Assembly: GCA_001804805.1 (NCBI GenBank)
Contig: MHBH01000020.1
Location: forward strand, 62,001-126,000
Direction of reading: 5' to 3'
Length of the DNA stretch: 64,000 nucleotides
DNA from: Lentisphaerae bacterium GWF2_49_21
GTDB lineage: Bacteria; Verrucomicrobiota; Lentisphaeria; Victivallales; GWF2-50-93
The position numbers were made by a program, and so were the translations under genes. Positions 61,717-64,000 of the stretch are shown here, in pieces (position 1 is the stretch's first letter; every line of letters begins with the position of its first letter). The notes under the pieces are model-generated. The model saw nothing but the letters and a program-made list of their open reading frames with translations, did no database searches and had not been told where the DNA came from.

Positions 61717-64000
61717 TTACTTTTCCGTTAGCTTCTCCAGAATCTTCCTGTCGAATTCAGCATCCGTTCCGGGAAGCCTGAACACCGTGACGAAACGATG
61801 ATCCTTTGATTTTTCCGCTGTGTTCACGCGCAATGCATGCCATGGTTTTCCGTCCTTGAGGACTTCAATATATTTCTTCACCGGAATGCATTTCTCAATT
61901 GAAATTATTTCCTTTTTGCCATAGAAGAGGATCTTGCATCCTGAACGGTTCTCAAATGCAGGAATTCTTCCATTGGTGATCTTTTTCCATGGAAAATCTG
62001 AACCCCAGGAGAGCGTAAGCCTCCTGTCAGACTTGCATTTGACATCGTCCATCACGGCGAATCCCTTTCCGCGAATTCCGCAGACAGTCCTTTTCCAGCT
62101 TTTCAGCCCGAGAGAGGACGGATAGTAGCACGCAAGATCGATTTCAGCCCTGTCTAGGCCTTTGGTTTTAAATATTTTCAGTTGGGGCGGTTTGATATCG
62201 AATGGAGGCGGGGCCATCCAGACGTGTCCGTCATTATGCTGTCCCTGTCCATCTACAAGCAATACGTTGTGCTCCCCGCTGAGTTTGCACCAGGTGTATC
62301 CAGTATCCGCCAGTGTCCATTTGCCATCGTAGTTAAAAAGGATATTGCCTGCATCGGGATGGTGATGCCCATAGTTGTAGGTGTGCTGGTCCTTTTCGAA
62401 CAGTTTGTAGCCCTGCGGAGGACCTGTCAGGAAATACGTTTTGGCCTTTGGATCCAGGTTCATTACGAAATAGCCGCAGTCGTCGAAATAGGAGCTGCTG
62501 GATTCCGAAGCTTTGCCCGGCTTGAAATCGGAAGGGTTGAGCTCCGGCGCCCATATCATGTTCAGGAAGTTCACGAGAATGCAGTGGTAATTGAAATGAT
62601 CCGGATTGTACTTGAAGAATTTGTACAGGATCCTGCCGGTCAGCCTGCGGACATCCGAAGTTGCGGAATGGCGGCAGTAATCCCACATCGCCAGCGATGG
62701 CAGATATCCGGGCTGGCCGGTGCCGTCGTCGGTGGAGAATCCTTCCTCGGTATTTTCGGGAAGCAAGGTGTCGACGAACCTCCAATGCTTTTCCAGCCAT
62801 TCGTCAGGGATGAACTTTTCCCCGGTGGACTGCTGCAGCAGCATGAGTGAAGGCATGAGTCCGACCATTCCGAAAGCAGTATATCCGTTGCCTTCGTGGT
62901 ATGAACCATCCGGAGGGAGGGCGTCAATGAACCTCTTGAAAGCGGCAATCCCAACATTGAGCCAGAATATCGCCCTCTTGTTCCGCCCCAGCAGCAGAAG
63001 GCCGGCGAGTATGAGGGTCTGATTTCCGAAGAACGCATGGTTCTGCGCCGTGACACCCGGCCATGAACTGCGCGAATGGATTATCCATTTCAGCATCTGT
63101 TCCGCCTGATATGCGATCTTCTCCTCCATTCTCGCGGCTCTTTCCTTCCCCAGCTTTTCACGGTGCCAGCTGAGCGCGACAGCAAGACCCAGCATGTTGA
63201 AATCCGCCGTCAGATCATTGTCATGGTCTGCTCCGACTGGATCCTCCGAGAACCCCCAGTAAGGCAGATCTGCAAAGGCGTCAATCCAGCGTTTCAGCTG
63301 CTCAAGATCCGTCTCAGAAGGACGGACAAGAAGCCTGAGTGACAGTGCTGACATGTAGTTTCCGGGGAAGATGACGCTGTCCTCGTAGCGCTTGCCGGTC
63401 CGTGAGGTCGTACCGCTGACGACTTTTGCCTCCTCCACGTTTTTCGGGGGAGGGGCTCCTGCGCAGTCGTCTAGAGTCTTGTCCAATGATGCAGCCCATT
63501 CGGAAGAAGACCAGTTCCTCCTGATGCTGTCAATCCTTGTCTTGTCAAGCCAGAATTTCTGTCCAGCCTTGAAGTCCTTCTCCGTATAATCCGCCATGAA
63601 ATCGGCGAAACGTTCGATCCTGACATTTGTCCATTTTGCGTTTTTCACAGATGAAGAGAGCTTTAGTGTGACTGTTTTCCTTGAGTCGAGGTAGAAGCCG
63701 ATCCTGCCGTTGAAGTATTTTTTGTCGAGTTCGGTCTTCCGTGGAATGAATACTCTGCTTTTCCGTTTCAATGCCGATGTGATTTCCAGTTCCACGTGTG
63801 GAAGCAGGCATTCGCCCCTGTTTTTGGCGAATGAGGGCGCATAGTCCCAAGGTCCCGTGCGCCGCCCCATGAATTCGAAGTATAGCGAATCCGCTTCAAA
63901 ATCCGGAGCCTCGAATCCGTATATTATCTCATAGAGTCCTTCATCAAGAGTTCCTGTCCATTGTTTTCCATGTCTTACGCAATCAAGCAAATCCTTTTTC
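61717..64000 (-). CDS. Heparinase II/III-like polysaccharide lyase, 5' end cut by window edge
   Basis: An open frame of about 760 codons runs from beyond the right edge to a stop at 61717. The last internal start-like codon (TTG 63990) is unlikely to be the real one. An N-terminal beta-rich region is followed by an alpha/alpha-toroid (about 150-480) with PPDGSYHEGNGYTAFGM, where a Tyr/His pair is expected to act. The C-terminal beta-sandwich begins with the heparinase II/III motif HTYNYGHHHPDAGNILFNYD and GEHNVLLVDGQGQ. Such lyases cut uronic-acid-containing polysaccharides (heparin, heparan, alginate and others) by beta-elimination. The substrate is undetermined. The downstream neighbour is a convergent pseudopilin gene. 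Confidence 0.88.
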   Translation of the reverse strand, partial: KKDLLDCVRHGKQWTGTLDEGLYEIIYGFEAPDFEADSLYFEFMGRRTGPWDYAPSFAKNRGECLLPHVELEITSALKRKSRVFIPRKTELDKKYFNGRIGFYLDSRKTVTLKLSSSVKNAKWTNVRIERFADFMADYTEKDFKAGQKFWLDKTRIDSIRRNWSSSEWAASLDKTLDDCAGAPPPKNVEEAKVVSGTTSRTGKRYEDSVIFPGNYMSALSLRLLVRPSETDLEQLKRWIDAFADLPYWGFSEDPVGADHDNDLTADFNMLGLAVALSWHREKLGKERAARMEEKIAYQAEQMLKWIIHSRSSWPGVTAQNHAFFGNQTLILAGLLLLGRNKRAIFWLNVGIAAFKRFIDALPPDGSYHEGNGYTAFGMVGLMPSLMLLQQSTGEKFIPDEWLEKHWRFVDTLLPENTEEGFSTDDGTGQPGYLPSLAMWDYCRHSATSDVRRLTGRILYKFFKYNPDHFNYHCILVNFLNMIWAPELNPSDFKPGKASESSSSYFDDCGYFVMNLDPKAKTYFLTGPPQGYKLFEKDQHTYNYGHHHPDAGNILFNYDGKWTLADTGYTWCKLSGEHNVLLVDGQGQHNDGHVWMAPPPFDIKPPQLKIFKTKGLDRAEIDLACYYPSSLGLKSWKRTVCGIRGKGFAVMDDVKCKSDRRLTLSWGSDFPWKKITNGRIPAFENRSGCKILFYGKKEIISIEKCIPVKKYIEVLKDGKPWHALRVNTAEKSKDHRFVTVFRLPGTDAEFDRKILEKLTEK

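Noticed and set aside
1-64000. tRNA, rRNA or prophage genes
   Set aside because: No cloverleaf, rRNA core or phage structural gene was recognised by reading; a covariance-model scan would be decisive and was not possible.

Overview
The window looks like a piece of a chromosome from the PVC superphylum, most likely Lentisphaerota (Victivallales-like). This is inferred from gene content, not from a marker gene. The main clues are four separate pseudopilin-like genes of the [16 protein letters not shown] type, three of them with a readable C-terminal H-x9-DG-like motif, scattered among carbohydrate-active enzymes. A siroheme-dependent (Ahb) haem pathway, an energy-converting-hydrogenase-related membrane complex and very dense short palindromic repeats add to the picture. 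No rRNA, tRNA, CRISPR array, prophage or plasmid gene was recognised.

Layout. 1-1054: start of a membrane-anchored propeller-like protein running off the left edge. 1543-9034: a carbohydrate locus with a GH95 fucosidase, an AraC regulator, two pseudopilins, an unknown 405-residue protein and a LacI regulator, marked by three 40-bp palindromes. 9126-17697: a six-gene co-directional beta-glycan cluster (GH5 lipoprotein, pseudopilin, GH16, DMT transporter, GH2, large clan-A-like hydrolase). 17676-21791: ahbAB fusion, ahbD and ahbC on the minus strand, split by a REP-associated tyrosine transposase (RAYT) flanked by inverted REP pairs. 22144-29734: a mixed region (acetyltransferase, Gfo/Idh/MocA oxidoreductase, ADP-ribosylglycohydrolase, AraC regulator, DUF202, radical SAM, coiled-coil membrane protein). 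30130-32499: thiamine genes thiH, thiS, thiF. 33044-39974: two giant paralogous secreted proteins of unknown function flanking a sugar epimerase. 40101-40892: a small secreted helical protein.

41266-49416 is an operon with a near-consensus sigma-70 promoter. It begins with a DNA-binding/PTS-EIIA fusion regulator, followed by six genes for an Ehr/Hyf-like complex: two antiporter-like subunits, a NuoH-like, a NuoK-like, a fused NuoCD-like subunit, and a ferredoxin-NuoB-like fusion. The NiFe-binding cysteines are gone, so it should not be a hydrogenase. 49691-50003 is a 313-bp element with 22-bp perfect terminal inverted repeats and a chain of small hairpins. It lies beside an AT-rich metallopeptidase gene of probable foreign origin.

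51535-57388 holds amt-glnK and, divergently, two secretin-like genes; both directions carry sigma-54 promoter-like sites, one of them a perfect match. 57805-64000 returns to carbohydrate and other metabolism: a sialate-O-acetylesterase-like enzyme, a medium-chain dehydrogenase, a fourth pseudopilin and a heparinase II/III-like lyase cut by the right edge.

The strongest structural signal not explained by genes is several families of short palindromes with constant flanks and loops but changing, still complementary, stems. Some are inserted inside coding sequences or sit on start and stop codons. The RAYT is the obvious candidate agent for at least one family.
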